Below are positions 1 through 64,000 of a stretch of 64,000 nt of DNA, one piece after another. The notes under the pieces are model-generated. The model was not told the DNA's origin, did no database searches, and was given only the letters and a program-made list of their open reading frames with translations. The first letter of the stretch is position 1. Each line of letters starts with the position of its first letter. The position numbers were made by a program, and so were the translations under genes. Origin of the DNA: Rostratula benghalensis (Eukaryota; Chordata; Aves; Charadriiformes; Rostratulidae); assembly GCA_013399305.1 (NCBI GenBank), contig VXAI01000192.1:401183-465182 (forward strand), read 5' to 3'.

Positions 1-782
1 TATCTGTCAGTGATGAACCTCTTATTTACTTAATTCTGAATGTGCAGGATGCTAGAATATGCTGTGTAAGCACAGAAATATGTCAGTGGCATAAAGTTCA
101 GGCTTCATTTCAGACTTCTACCTCCTGCGTTGAGGAAAGTTGTAGGTACTGGCATTAAGAGCAACTTTGAGCTCCTCAGATACTATCCTTTATACGGTGA
201 AAGCTGGTTGCTATACTGGCAGTACAGAGAGCTGCCTCTAGGGAACACTTTTGGCCGCATACAGCAAGACTGTATAAAAAAATTAGTTTCTAAATATTTT
301 CTGGTGAATGAGTCCATATGTTCTCTCCTAAGTTCGAGAAACTTGAAAAACATCCATGACATTATTACAGCAGGTTGAATGTCTTTGGCGGAGTTGGTAA
401 ATTGTCATGATTTTTCTTTTTTTCCTTCTTACTGATAAGAAAAAGATCCTAATCCTGCCTTTGAGAATCACTGGCAGCCTCTATTTTCCTTATGAAATAC
501 AAAAAGTGGTTTCACATTTACTTCAGAGCTCCAGGCCATCAGCAGAGAGGGGCAGCAACTCCCACATCACCAGAATGTCAGAGACTTTGGAAAGGCCTCT
601 TCAGACCTCGTTTCCTTTGAGGAAGTAAATTGTCATTACGTCCAGCTGAAGATAAGTTTCAAATAGAAAAGAAACAGATGAAGTGAAGGTTTTGAAAGAC
701 ACAATGAGAAATTTGCCCTGAGGGCTGACTGAAATCTCTTTCTCCACCTGCACAAAGTGTCCTACCTCATCCTCTCCCTTCC

Positions 783-804
783 CACACACACACACACACA
801 CACA
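783..804. repeat. (CA)11 microsatellite
   Basis: Uninterrupted run of eleven CA dinucleotides in sequence downstream of MUSK. Likely polymorphic in length. Confidence 0.95.
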
Positions 805-3800
805 GAGGCATCTGCCTTCACAAGAACACAAATAAAAGCCAAGGAAAATAAAATATTCCATTCTACAGTTCTTTTCTCCCCAGCCATGAGTTATTCTCAT
901 TGCTTCACACGGGGACTGTCGTTGTTGCTGCACTACCCAAAATACTCAGGGTGACTCATCATGGTGGGCATGTCCACTTCTGCTGGACAGTTCAGGTGAT
1001 CTCAGAGGGGTTTGGAGGGAGGGGAGCCCGGCAGTGATCATGCTGCTGAAGACAATATGTGCTGTCATAGGGGTCAGCCTTTTAACCCAGGCTAAAAAAC
1101 CCACATCTCCAAAGATTCAAAAACTACTCGGTTTTGTGACGGGAAATAACGTACTTCTTGCACTTTGAAAAACCTTGGCATAGAAGAGTCACCCTTTTAA
1201 ATATGCTTCACCTTGACTGAAAAACAAAAAAGTATCTCTTTGCCTAGTTCATTATTAACTTTCCCAACAATGTTTTCTCTACTTGTTTTCTCTAAGATTT
1301 CAAGCAAGACTATTCACAGAAAACATTTTGCATTGCATTTGGACAAAAGGGGAAGAAAAGATAGACTGTACTTCTGGCTACTGCCTGGCTAATTGTAGTC
1401 AGGAAGTTTGGTTTTACTCCCTAGGTCTGATTGTCAAATACTTGTATATTAATTCAAAAATAGTTAAAATTCCCATAGACTTACTGATGGGTTCATGTTC
1501 AAGAATGATGTGCAGAAAAAGAAGTTATGAATTTTCAGACAAACCATTCTCCACTGTGTTGTACAGAGAGCAAACTCAATTCCCTTTTGACTTTGCACCG
1601 CACTTTCATTCCTAGCACATCTAGGTGTGAGATCAGAATCCAGGCATAAACCCCAGCAAGTATCGGAAGGGAGGCAAATGTCATTCCCATCTATGTGAGA
1701 CAACTTTAACATTGGGAAAGTGCTCACAGGACAGGACTCCAACCCACACTGTTGTGAAAAATACCTTCTTTCTCTCCTACTTCCATCATTAGCCCAACAC
1801 TCTCCTGCTCTGACCGGGGCAATGTCCCAAAAAACAGCCTCCTCCAGAGCAACCCAACCATTTTCCTCATTTGAAGCTTCTCTGTCAGTCTGTAGTCTCT
1901 TACTATAACCCTACAGCACCCAATTTAACCCATCAAAACAACATGCCTTTGAGTACACAGGTTAACTTATAACTGTGATTGCCTGCCATGTAATGATTAT
2001 GATATTAAAGCTGCAATAAAGCTTATTTCAGAAATGAATCTACTGCTGGAAGAGGAAGAGACCAGAGAGACCGTAATTAGTAATATCATTTTCTGATATC
2101 TCTTTATTTTATAAAATATTGCACACATGAGTTACACGGGTTGGGATAATGAGAAATGTACATCTGTGCTTAGGATGTCTTTAAAACTATCATTTCTGAA
2201 ATCTAAAACAAACAATCACAGAATAATAATAATTATATACCCTTAGATAAATTAGACCAGACAGCTGAGTTTAGTTTACAAAGTGTTTGAGAGGTAACTT
2301 CTCTAAATCAAATTTAATCCTGTTGCAGGCAGTGTCTAAGCAAGTACGGAATTTATGTATTTAACATGCATTTTAAATGCATTTTAGAGTCACAGGAACA
2401 TGAGAGGATTTCTGTGGTGTTTGGTTGATCAGATTGTCGCAGCACATCATCCAGGATAATGCTGGACACGTGCTGCAAATGCTCTAGGCAGGGCACTTGC
2501 AGCAGGAATGGGTACATCAAATGTGCTGTAAATCCCCTTCTTCTCCTCAGGGTTCTCATCCAGTGCTATTGACTGCCATCAGGGGGAATGGGAACTGAAG
2601 AACCAAAAATGTTCATTTTTGGTTCATCCTCTTCCTCTGCATGAATTACAAATCCAAACTTGAGACTGAAAATTATTTTTGTTTCCAAACTAATTTTTAA
2701 GTAATTTTTTTTCCTTTCTCTTCTACTCTCTCACAATCCTTCTGCATACTCCCATTCAAAATAATTTGAGTTATGTAATAGTTTCATTGAAAACTCTAGA
2801 GGTCTCTGGATCAGCACAATGTATAAGATACATTAAAGAAAGCAGAAGTCTCAAACAAAAGGAGGACCAAAGAATTCTGTGAAAGAAAGTAAATCATGAA
2901 AGCAATGCAAACTCCACCTTTTAGCAAGCTGAAAAGCCTGCAGGAGGAGAAGATTCTCAGGGTAAAATCCAGCTAATCCTCAAAGGACATCACCATTTAG
3001 GTGCTAAGCCTTCCTGCTGGATCGCAGCGCAGAAGCGATTATCATCCTTGGAGAGCACACTGCAGAGTTTCTCTGTGAGTTGATCTTGAAATGACCTTTC
3101 CTCTTACAATCCAGGAAGCATTTTCCATCTTGACCTGCAATCACCGACTACCACGTATTTCAATTCATGCTTATAATGCAAAGCCTGGAATGCTGGACTA
3201 AGGAAAACAAAATTTCCCACTTTTTTATAACTGCAGGCCCATATTGACCTGGACATGGGGTCACTAAGAGGAAGATTTGGGCTACAAAAGTGCAATAAAA
3301 GGGCTACTCTTCTGATCTTGTGGGAGTCCCTCTTTCACAAAGAAAGGGTGAGAAACTTCTTCATAGCACACGACATTACAGGCATCTAACTTCATCCCAC
3401 ATGACAACAAGAAGAAAATCATGATCATGGTTTCAAAGCAGCCTGGCTGGAGGAAATGGAAAACCAGCGACCAGAGAGCCAGCAGCACTGGGATCCTGAA
3501 AGGTAGAAAGGCAGACTGTCCTCGGACTGTAAATGGATGTGCTCGGTCACATTAGCATGTCAGGCAAGTTTTACAACCTTTCCTTGCATCCTTTGTCTGG
3601 TTAAGATACTTTTCAGATTAGGAGGAAGTGCTGAGTGTCCAAACCCACACCACTACACACCTACAAGGTCTGACCCTGCCCTCTTTAAAAGAGAGGACAA
3701 GACCCCTGCTGCCACCAGTGCCACACGGCTCTTAACTGTCACCCTCCATTACAGAGATGGAGCTGCTGCTGGGCCATGCGCTGGGGCTCAGCTCAGTAGA

Positions 3801-3981
3801 GGCCTCGGGCATGTCCATGCAGCTGGAGGTGTAGCTCAGCCACATCCCTCCACACTCTCCTCCTTATCCCTGCCACACCACAGCACAGGGAGGACAGCCA
3901 GGGTAGCTGACAAAACCTAACAGAATTGTGAGGTGGCCATAATGTAGTAACAAGAGATATGTAATTCTCTCCAGCAATTGT

Positions 3982-3987
3982 TTTATT
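3982..3987 (-). promoter_or_regulatory. Candidate MUSK polyadenylation signal (AATAAA)
   Basis: On the transcript strand this reads AATAAA, about 1.3 kb after the stop codon, and is the first canonical hexamer. A modestly U-rich stretch (containing TTGTTAC) lies about 35 nt further on. Another AATAAA is at 2103-2108. Neither has transcript evidence. Confidence 0.3.
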
Positions 3988-5298
3988 TAAATTGAGGCAT
4001 TTGGGTGTCTCAGAGGGCAGGAGAGGTTAGCATCCAGACCTCAGTAAACTATTGTGTCATAGGAGCATGGTGGCAGAACCCCTAAATGAGCGAGACAGCA
4101 TGGGTCATTTTGTGCTCTCTGCGTTCACCCAAAACATTTTTAGCATTTCAATGTTTCACAGCCCAAGCAGAGCTTTCTCTTTCTTCCTGCTATTTTGGGT
4201 AGTTGCAAGCTCTTTGCTTAAAGTGCAATTGACACCATTGGTCTGAAAACATTAAACTTGTGGTTATTTAAAAAACAAACAAAAAAACCCACCCAAACCC
4301 TAAACAAAACACAGAAAACAAAGCAAAAGAAAATAAAGTTACAATGTAGCAGAGATTCCATCATATTGCAGGAAAACTAACAAAACCTTCCTCGTTTCTG
4401 CAAGAGAGAAACGCTGTGAGCATTTCTCCTTGCTCTCAGCACAGTGAGAACCGTGCTGTAAGCAGAGGCGAACAAATGCACTTGGAGACCTACCAGGTGA
4501 AAGACGACAAGGCTTTTGGGCTGAATTCCTCCCTTAGCACCAATGGGCTTTGTCACAGGGAAAGGCAGGCAAGATAGGATGCAATGCTTGAGGCAAGCTT
4601 TTGGGTGAGATCTTAATGAACATCAAAGGACTGCTTACTTTTGGCTCTGTGCTCGACAGGATTTTGCTCATCCGTGTACCATCAGATGCGGGTGACTGCC
4701 AGTGGTCTACAGGCTCCTGTTTTGACTCTATCAATGTTATGTTCATGAGTGTCAAAGAGGACATGGAAGTTAAAAGGAAAAAGAAAGTGTCTTATGGTAT
4801 GCAAACACAAAAGAGTAAAAATATCCCCAAAAAAACGTGAATTCTGCAATCTTCCAGGCTTTTTTTTAAATAATACTTGAAAACATAAAAGAAAGGAAAG
4901 AAAAAGATAAAAACGGTAAAAGCCAAGAGCCTAAATGCACAAGGACATAGAGAGATCTGTTAGGAAGACAAATGCCACCAGAGAGACATTGGTTTTCTTT
5001 CCCTGGGGAACTCTGTGCTGGAAATGCCTAATGTAGGTACTGAGTTAGCATGGCTTGCACCCTTGCCAACCCAAGGAGTCTAGGCTTGGTGGCCAAAGAT
5101 CAGCCCTGTGATTTGGGAGGTGTAGTCCCTTCACAGACATATAGCCTACTACAGGGGAATGCAGTCTACTCTTCTTACTTGGCAGAGGAACATGCTGTTT
5201 CTCCTTTACTTAAAGCAGGGCTTTGGTCGAGCCACCACCTGGGGGCCCTCCAAGTCAGTCTGGGCCGGTGGACATGGGGGACCTCCTGGGTACATCCC

Positions 5299-57292
<51,994 letters not shown>

Positions 57293-57783
57293 GTTTGATC
57301 CAGGAGGCATCCGGCTCCTTCAGGCGAGACGTGCGGAGTTCCCAGCCGGCTGCATTTTGGATGGCAGTTGCATGAGCAGAGCTTCTCCACTAATGACAGA
57401 GCAGGGTCTGCAGGATCTAAGTATAATCAGGAATTCTCCCACCCGGCGGCGGTGATGGACGTGGCCAGCTGGTTCATATCCACTTCGGACAGTGTGAAAG
57501 CGTGGGGCTCATGAAACAAGAGAAAGCAAATCCCTTCTGAATTCCTTCTAACCAAACAGAGGGGAGTACAATGGGCAAATGCATTTCCAAGGCAGTATGC
57601 TACACCAAAGCTGCAAAATTTCCAGGCCTTTATTTCACCACTGCCTAAGTGCAGTACTGGGAAAAATCCTTGCTGATGGATTTTCCTTCAGCTTGGTCCC
57701 CCTTTCCTTCATTTTTTCTCCCCTCTCTCTCACACACAATCTCTCTGTCTTATTATAACCTTTCGTAATTGGCTGCAATATGC

Positions 57784-57789
57784 CACCTG
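57784..57789. promoter_or_regulatory. E-box CACCTG upstream of MUSK
   Basis: CACCTG, a preferred myogenic bHLH half-site type, about 0.5 kb upstream of the start codon. Six-base motifs occur often by chance, so function is only possible. Confidence 0.2.
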
Positions 57790-60643
57790 TTGTCCTGCTG
57801 ATCGCATTTCTTTTCTTAACAGATGTATTTGCTGGAGCACGAGAGGTTGGCATTGGGGCCCAAGAGTGTCCTTCTTTGCCAAGGAAGTTGAATGTGTTTG
57901 AGAAATGCTGCAACACACTGAAAAAGCAGAGCCTTGTCCTGTAAGCAGACCCCTTAAAAAGTGAGTATCCACAGTGGGAGCAACATTTATACCTTGGGAG
58001 AAAGGAAGCATTGCATTTCATTTCATTTCAACATCAGCGGCAGCCCAGGAGAAACATGACTGGTGGGTACTGGCATTATTAATCCCTCAGAAATACCTTG
58101 TTATCCACCTTGTCTCTACCTAAAATGAAAGGCTGAATATCAGAGCTCATTTTCTAGGAAGATTTAGAGGAGCATCAGACTTGAGGCAATCTCCTGACTA
58201 GCCTCATCCTAGCACAGCAGTCTACGTGACATCATCTCTTTTCCAAAATGTCAAGTCATTTGTACTGCCTGTTTTTCTAGCACAAATATTTATATGAAGA
58301 GCATTTGCAATCAGTCTTACCACTGTGGAAAGGCTGATGTGGGAGCAACATCTGCATGAGCAGAAGAGAAAAGGATGAATAATCAGTCTGGGGTGAATCT
58401 AATAGACAATGCCCTGGGAACATGACTCCAGATACTTTTCATCATGTTATCAGCAGAGCAGATGTGAGCTTTGCAGCAAAAGGCATGGTGTGAGGAGAGA
58501 GAATGTGCAGTCACAACATACCACAGTAAAAGGTACTTAGAGATCTCTGGAATTTCCTTTATTTGCTGACCCTCTCAGTTTCAGCCACTTCTTAACAAGC
58601 ATTTCTGCAATGAACGTAATTAGTTCAGTGGTGCTTCCTCTGAGGGGCAAGTGGAATAAAGCTGGTCAGAACTATGCATGTGTGTGAATCCCAATGGTGT
58701 GGTATGGCATGATAATGGCAATGTCACTTTGGAGAGTGCAATGCCTGATTAGGAGCAAAGATCCCTAGACAAGTGCTCCTCTGCATAGGAATAAAGGCAG
58801 AAGCACTCACCAAACATGTGTTAAAGTTCTTCCAGGAATTCTGGAGCTAGTAACAACAACAAAGCAAAACAACAAGACAACAAGGAAACAGCAATAATCC
58901 TATCAGGGAACAGAGAAATCCTGACTTATGGCTGAACTTGCAAATATTTCTTTTGTTTTGTTTAAGTCCAATCACATGCAATTAATCTGCTCCATAGACA
59001 TGCAACTTAGTCTTTTAGCATGAAACTCTCTTCATGAAGGGACTTGACTGAAGTTCTCTACATTACTGGAATCCAGTCTGGGCTGTGTGAGGACTTTGAA
59101 ACTGCACCATCCTATGCAAGTCCAAAGCTTAATCTTTCCCTTTTACTTGCCAATCACAGCATTTAGAAATGACACTGACAGGGATAACTGTTAAATGCTA
59201 ATAGTGCCTTTTTATTACCAAAGTACTCTTAAACTCTCATTTTCTCTGCTTTATAAATTTTCATTAAGGATCACAGTGAGCTATGGTCCTTAAAACTGAA
59301 AGGATATAAATTAACATTATAAATGGGAGCAGAGAGCTACACATGCCGTACAGCTAACAAACAATATACATGCCAAGCTGGTGATCATCTGTATTCATCA
59401 TGGAAAGATGGTATGTATAAAGTTAAACCAGTCAAAATAAAATACTGGTGACATGAAATTTTGTTTGACTCCAAGCATTTTCCAGACTTACTTTACAGAA
59501 GTGAAATGTTCCTTGAATTTTTACTCTCAGTAGTTACAAGTTTGCTGTTTGTTCGTTGTGAGGGTTTTTTTCTAACAAAGCTGAGATGCATACAGTTTAC
59601 AGCTAATTGTTATTTACAGCTGTTGTTATGTGTAGTCATGCCCCAAGGCCTCTGCTGAGATGAGGTCCCAGCAGCCTACACAATTAATAACGAGAAGCAG
59701 TCCCTGGCTTTCACGCATCGCAGGCGAAGCTTCTTTCCCACAAAGCTCAGTGCAGCAGCTTAGCTCTCTGCACTGCAAGCTTCTCCGCAAAAATCAGTTT
59801 GCAAAGTTCACTGGGCAAAGGTAAGTTGTGCTGAAACTTTCATTCATCTAGCTACCTTTTTTCCCTTTGCAAATTGTTTGCAGAGTGACTTTTAATAAAT
59901 ACAGCATTTTTTAAAAAATACATAAATATGAAGAAAGTCAGAATTTTTGAGAGTTTGTTGAATAGTTCAGATATCCGTCTTGGCATCTTCCCACCATGAT
60001 GAAGGGAAATTTGCTGTTCATTGCTAGTAGTGAAGGACCAGCCTGGACCTCGTCTCTTCTGTATGCCTCTTCTCTCTCTCCAAATGCTCTGCTGGAAGCT
60101 GACAGTTTTACACATCAATGCAATATGATAGGATCACTGGATACTTTGAAAACTGCCTTTTGCCCCACATCACCATCTGGGATGTCTTCTCCCTAGATAG
60201 TCCCAGATGTTCATCCAAATCTTTGGTCAGGGAACAAACTCCTGCTGCAGAGGGAGCCTATGAAGTTGCTTTGAAAATTACCCCAGTCATTCAGCATCTG
60301 ATGACTCACACAGAAATACCCAAGTCAGCACTAACCCAGCTTGACCAGCATGCATTTTAATGCAGTGTCATGAATGGTGGTGCTGGCAACCTACCTGAGT
60401 ACATACAGGGACCACTGGTCTTCAGCCGGTCCTGCAGTCACCCTTTTGAATGCAGCACAGGTGCCATCTCTGAGGACTGAGACCAGATCTGAGGCCTCAT
60501 ACAACACGCCAAATAATCTTTACTTGCTTTTCAGCAGCAATGAGAATCCCTAAATATTACTAGGTCACTAGTACTCAGTTCAATTCATATATATAATAAT
60601 CAAGCCAGAAAAAGAGCGATCCCTAACCTGATGAGTAACAGAT

Positions 60644-60717
60644 GAGTACAGACACAAAAGACAAGTGGTCTTCAAACCCTGAGTACAGACACAAAAGACA
60701 AGTGGTCTTCAAACCCC
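60644..60717. repeat. 37-bp tandem duplication
   Basis: Two adjacent copies (60644-60680 and 60681-60717) of a 37-bp unit starting GAGTACAGACACAAAAGACA. They are identical except for the last base (T versus C). The near-identity suggests a recent duplication. Confidence 0.95.
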
Positions 60718-61347
60718 AGGCTCCCATGTCACGTCTCCAAGCCTCTCCCAACTCGCTCAGAGACCTGAAGCAAATGTATTGTGTGGTGTTTCCCTGAGGT
60801 GTGTGCACACATATGTCGTTGCTTGTTCTAACCCTGTGCCTGGTACACCCTTGCTGCTTCCCTCCTCAAAGCTTTTGGCCCCTCAGAGACCAGCATCCTG
60901 ATAGAATATCTAACAGTGAAACCCATCTGACTGTGGGATGTGCCTTCCTACACAGAAAGGAATTGAGGTCGCGTGGCCATGGAGCTATGGGCACACCGGT
61001 CCTCCCAACCCACCCTGCCTGTGGACCCAGCAGCACCTCAAGGCAACTCATGCTCTTGGCTATGTATGTGGCGTGGAAAGGGCACCTCCAACAGTGCACA
61101 CCAGCATCTGGGGAGGAGGTAAATACTGTTTTGGTTCTCTGATTACACATTGCAACTCTCTTCTTAGCAGTGAACCTGAGTGGAAGCAGCTGTTACAGCC
61201 ACCAGCTCCAAGGGATTTAACCCAATCTGCAATACACACATGGCTGGCAAGGTATTGTTGCTCGTGTGGGTAATAGAACATGCAGTATTCAGTGTAACAT
61301 GTGAGGGAATACACTACATTGCTGCTGTTCTTTATCCTGCAGTTGTA

Positions 61348-61363
61348 GGGGGGGGGGGGGGGG
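61348..61363. repeat. G16 homopolymer
   Basis: Sixteen consecutive G followed by TTGGGCGTTGG and a T-run on the plus strand, 4 kb upstream of the MUSK start. Capable of G-quadruplex formation; the exact length is uncertain in any assembly. Confidence 0.9.
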
Positions 61364-64000
61364 TTGGGCGTTGGTTGTTTTTTTTTAATGTAAAACTGAA
61401 GGACTTTAAAGTTCTTTGAAAAACACAGGCCCATCCCAAAGCCTCATTTATTGTGTTTAAGTTGCAGGGTTTCAGGCACACTTGGCTGACCTCTGCCCTC
61501 AGCCATCTGGACCAATTTCTGATCTCCTACTAATATTTCAACACTTACTGAACTGACGTCTGTGTGTGATGAACACTTAGTGATGTCTGAATCTAAAATG
61601 GTTCCCTTTTCTTCTCTTGAGGTTTTGTGAGTATTGGGAAACCTAAATTTTGCATTAATTTCTTGCTAACTTCTCGCTATAAACTTTGGTGTAAGTTTTC
61701 AGCTCTCAAGATGTCCGTACAGAACAAGGCCAATCTAATCTGCTGTCCTATATTTTGTGGTGGGGTAAATTAGGTAGTGTTATGAGGTGTAATTACTGTA
61801 GTAAGGTAGTGTAAATACTATAATTAAAGAAGAAAATGCCTTGTCATGCAGCTAGCTAACTGATTTATCTAGCACAGAGCGTGCTAGATTTGAATGCAGA
61901 TTTTTCATAACCTCTGCCAGGAGATCTGCCCCCTATTTCACTTCACTGCCCACAGCAGCCAGTCCCACACCATAACATGGGCAAAGCTCCCACCCCCGAT
62001 TACTCTCTCCTCTCTGTGAGGATAATGCTGCTGCTGTGCTGATTTGGGGCGAGTCAGAGATGCCCAAGTTTCCCCAAACAGGGACACTACAGGCAAGTAC
62101 ACCTCTTTTCCCCCAGCTTCTGATTTCAGTCCTCCATTCTCTGACTGCCTTCAGAAGTGTAGTCTGTGCAGCCAGGGAGGCTGCCAAAGAACAAAACCTG
62201 TTCTCCATCAAATGGTTCCACAACTTGAGCAAGTGTGAAACACTAAGTACCTTTAGAAACAGCTACAACAGAGCCCTGGGTGAAGGGAAGCAGGGGAGGA
62301 GGGAATTGTTGTGGATTTCCAGGCCACAAAGGAGAACACCTCCCTACAGAATCCCTTCTTGCAGAAATGCAGAGGTGTTTCAGAACAGGAATGTGTTAGG
62401 ATTATAAAATATCATGTTGAGTTCAATCCCAGAATACTGCACCTTGTAAAGTCTCATTCTCACCAAGAAGTAATTTCAACATCAGTTTGATCTGATAATA
62501 ATATTAGCATTTACTGCGTGAATACAAGCACTACAGAGTAGAATCTGGTTATTTCATAGCAGAAATCCTGTGTGTAATGTTTTAATTATTGTCAGAACCT
62601 CTTTTAAATATTCAAAACTAAAATGAAGGAAAAGCACAAAGAAATAAATCTATCTACTTTGATGCTTCGTGTCAGATTGAAAAATGTTCAATTTACAGTT
62701 TTTGGTTCTAGTTATTTGTTGTTCTTGATTGCTGCTTTAGAGTGTGCAGAAGAAAAATCCAAGAAGCAGTTGATAGGCATGTCACAAGCAAACAAGCAGT
62801 TTGATTTCAAGTATTCAGCCTCCAGCACAACTGGCTTTGAGTGGAGGATTGTGGCCCTGTACACAGTGTAGAAATTAGCTGTCCTAAGTGATTTGTATTC
62901 ATAGGCCCTTACATGCCTTTCCTACCCATCACTATGGCATCTCTGAAACACCACAGCATCCCTCTGGAGCCAAATGGGATCTGGCAAGGCGTTACAACAT
63001 ATGGATGTGATATGAGGAAATACTCAAGTTTCAAAAGTACCTGCACCCATGCAATAGCATGTCTGCCAGTGGAACAGGACACCTGAAACGGAGCTGCCAT
63101 GTCCTGCCAACCCATGGCAGGTTGCCACAACCGGTTGCAGGAGGTGTGCAACACGCAAGTCCCAGGGGCATCCTATCCCCTTTCATTTCACTGAACCGCG
63201 CACAGCGTGCTGCAACATGCGAAACAGCCCTTTCTGGATGAGATAGCGCTTTTTTGTTGCTGTGACAGGAAGAACTTTGCAGCACATGTAGCTCAGGAGT
63301 AACTGGTGGCATTGTTAGACACTGTACCGTATGCTGAGAAACATTTTGGGGGGCTTCAGCTATATGCATTAAAAACAAGGAACTAAATTCTACTCCGAGT
63401 TAACCCCAGGCAACCCCACTGACGTCAATGGAGTGTAACTGAGAGCAGAAGGTTGCCTGTGATCTTTATTTCTTAAGAGTTCACCTGCTGCTGATTTGAA
63501 GCCATAATCCTTGGTGACATCCTAGTCATTTCTATGGGAGACAGGTTTGCACTGAGGAGATCAGGTCCAAGTGTGAACTTCACTCAGTGTAGCATTCTTG
63601 GCTATAGTGAAGTAGACCATCCCAATATCCACCTACAGCAGTCTCACTGGTTGCCATGTAAACATTGTTGCCTATTGTTTGGAAGGAGGGAGTCCAGGAG
63701 CCCTTAGGGCGCTACAAATGAGGCAAAGGTATGGGATTTTGCACAAGCCTGATGAGCCTAGGGAAGAGGACTGGACAGTGAAAAGAAACTTCTGGCTCTG
63801 AAGTACAGTGTACAAAGTGGACCTGGCCCTACAATCCAGGTGTTTGGCCAGCACAATGTGCTTCTGTCATTTACAATATTGTATATAAATAATGAACAGT
63901 GGATCAGCAGTCCAGTTGGTCAAGAGGTAATATAGATGGAGGTCAAGGTCAAGGGCTTGCACCAAAACCTAAACTGAAATTGCCTGTGGCTAACTCCTTC

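Larger units (their letters stand above)
1..5298 (-). other. Region downstream of MUSK: presumed 3' UTR and intergenic sequence
   Basis: The 3' UTR must begin at 5298, but its end cannot be fixed from sequence. The first AATAAA-type signal on the minus strand after the stop is at 3982-3987. Apart from a (CA)11 repeat and some A-rich stretches (about 4268-4340), I see no conserved protein segment, exon or RNA gene in this stretch. Confidence 0.5.
57513..64000. other. Sequence upstream of MUSK
   Basis: About 6.5 kb 5' of the coding region. Contains the E-box at 57784, a 37-bp tandem duplication at 60644 and a G16 run at 61348. A non-coding first exon could lie here but I cannot identify one. 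No other gene recognised. Confidence 0.5.

Noticed and set aside
61567..61600. Box C/D-like motifs (GTGATGA followed by CTGA)
   Set aside because: The spacing is far too short for a snoRNA and there are no flanking terminal pairs.

Overview
This is vertebrate nuclear DNA, almost certainly from a bird. It has split genes with GT-AG introns, low coding density, two CR1 LINE fragments with the characteristic 3' octamer repeats, and one assembly gap (110 N). The species cannot be resolved from the sequence alone.

The window holds one recognisable gene, read on the minus strand: MUSK, the muscle-specific receptor tyrosine kinase of the neuromuscular junction. I could rebuild the whole coding sequence as 17 exons between 57292 (ATG) and 5299 (end of TGA). 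Every intron is GT-AG, every phase agrees, and the lengths sum to 2844 nt, or 947 codons plus stop. In transcription order the exons encode: signal peptide (exon 1), Ig1 (2-3), Ig2 (4-5), Ig3 (6-7), frizzled-like cysteine-rich domain (8-10), a small linker exon (11), a kringle domain (12-13), linker plus transmembrane helix (14), juxtamembrane segment with the NPxY tyrosine and the kinase glycine loop (15), and the rest of the kinase domain (16-17).

Two points stand out. First, the gene keeps a complete six-cysteine kringle between the frizzled-like domain and the membrane. Mammalian MuSK lacks it; Torpedo, frog and chicken MuSK are described as having it. The kringle is a phase 1-1 cassette of exactly 83 codons. 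Second, the reading frame closes with the conserved Glu-Trp-Ser-Lys junction only if a 7-nt microexon at 25997-26003 is spliced in between Ig3 and the frizzled-like domain. A 24-nt exon sits at 17950-17973. Both tiny exons have GCATG (RBFOX-type) motifs downstream in the transcript.

The protein acts at the postsynaptic muscle membrane. Ig1 and the other ectodomains meet LRP4/agrin and Wnt-type or matrix ligands. The helix spans the sarcolemma, the juxtamembrane NPxY tyrosine recruits DOK7, and the kinase drives acetylcholine-receptor clustering.

The rest is intron and flank. Positions 57293-64000 are upstream sequence with a CpG-rich patch around exon 1, two E-boxes, a 37-bp tandem duplication and a G16 run. 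Positions 1-5298 are downstream sequence with the presumed 3' UTR, a candidate polyadenylation signal and a (CA)11 repeat. I saw no second gene, RNA gene, CRISPR array or bacterial-type element.
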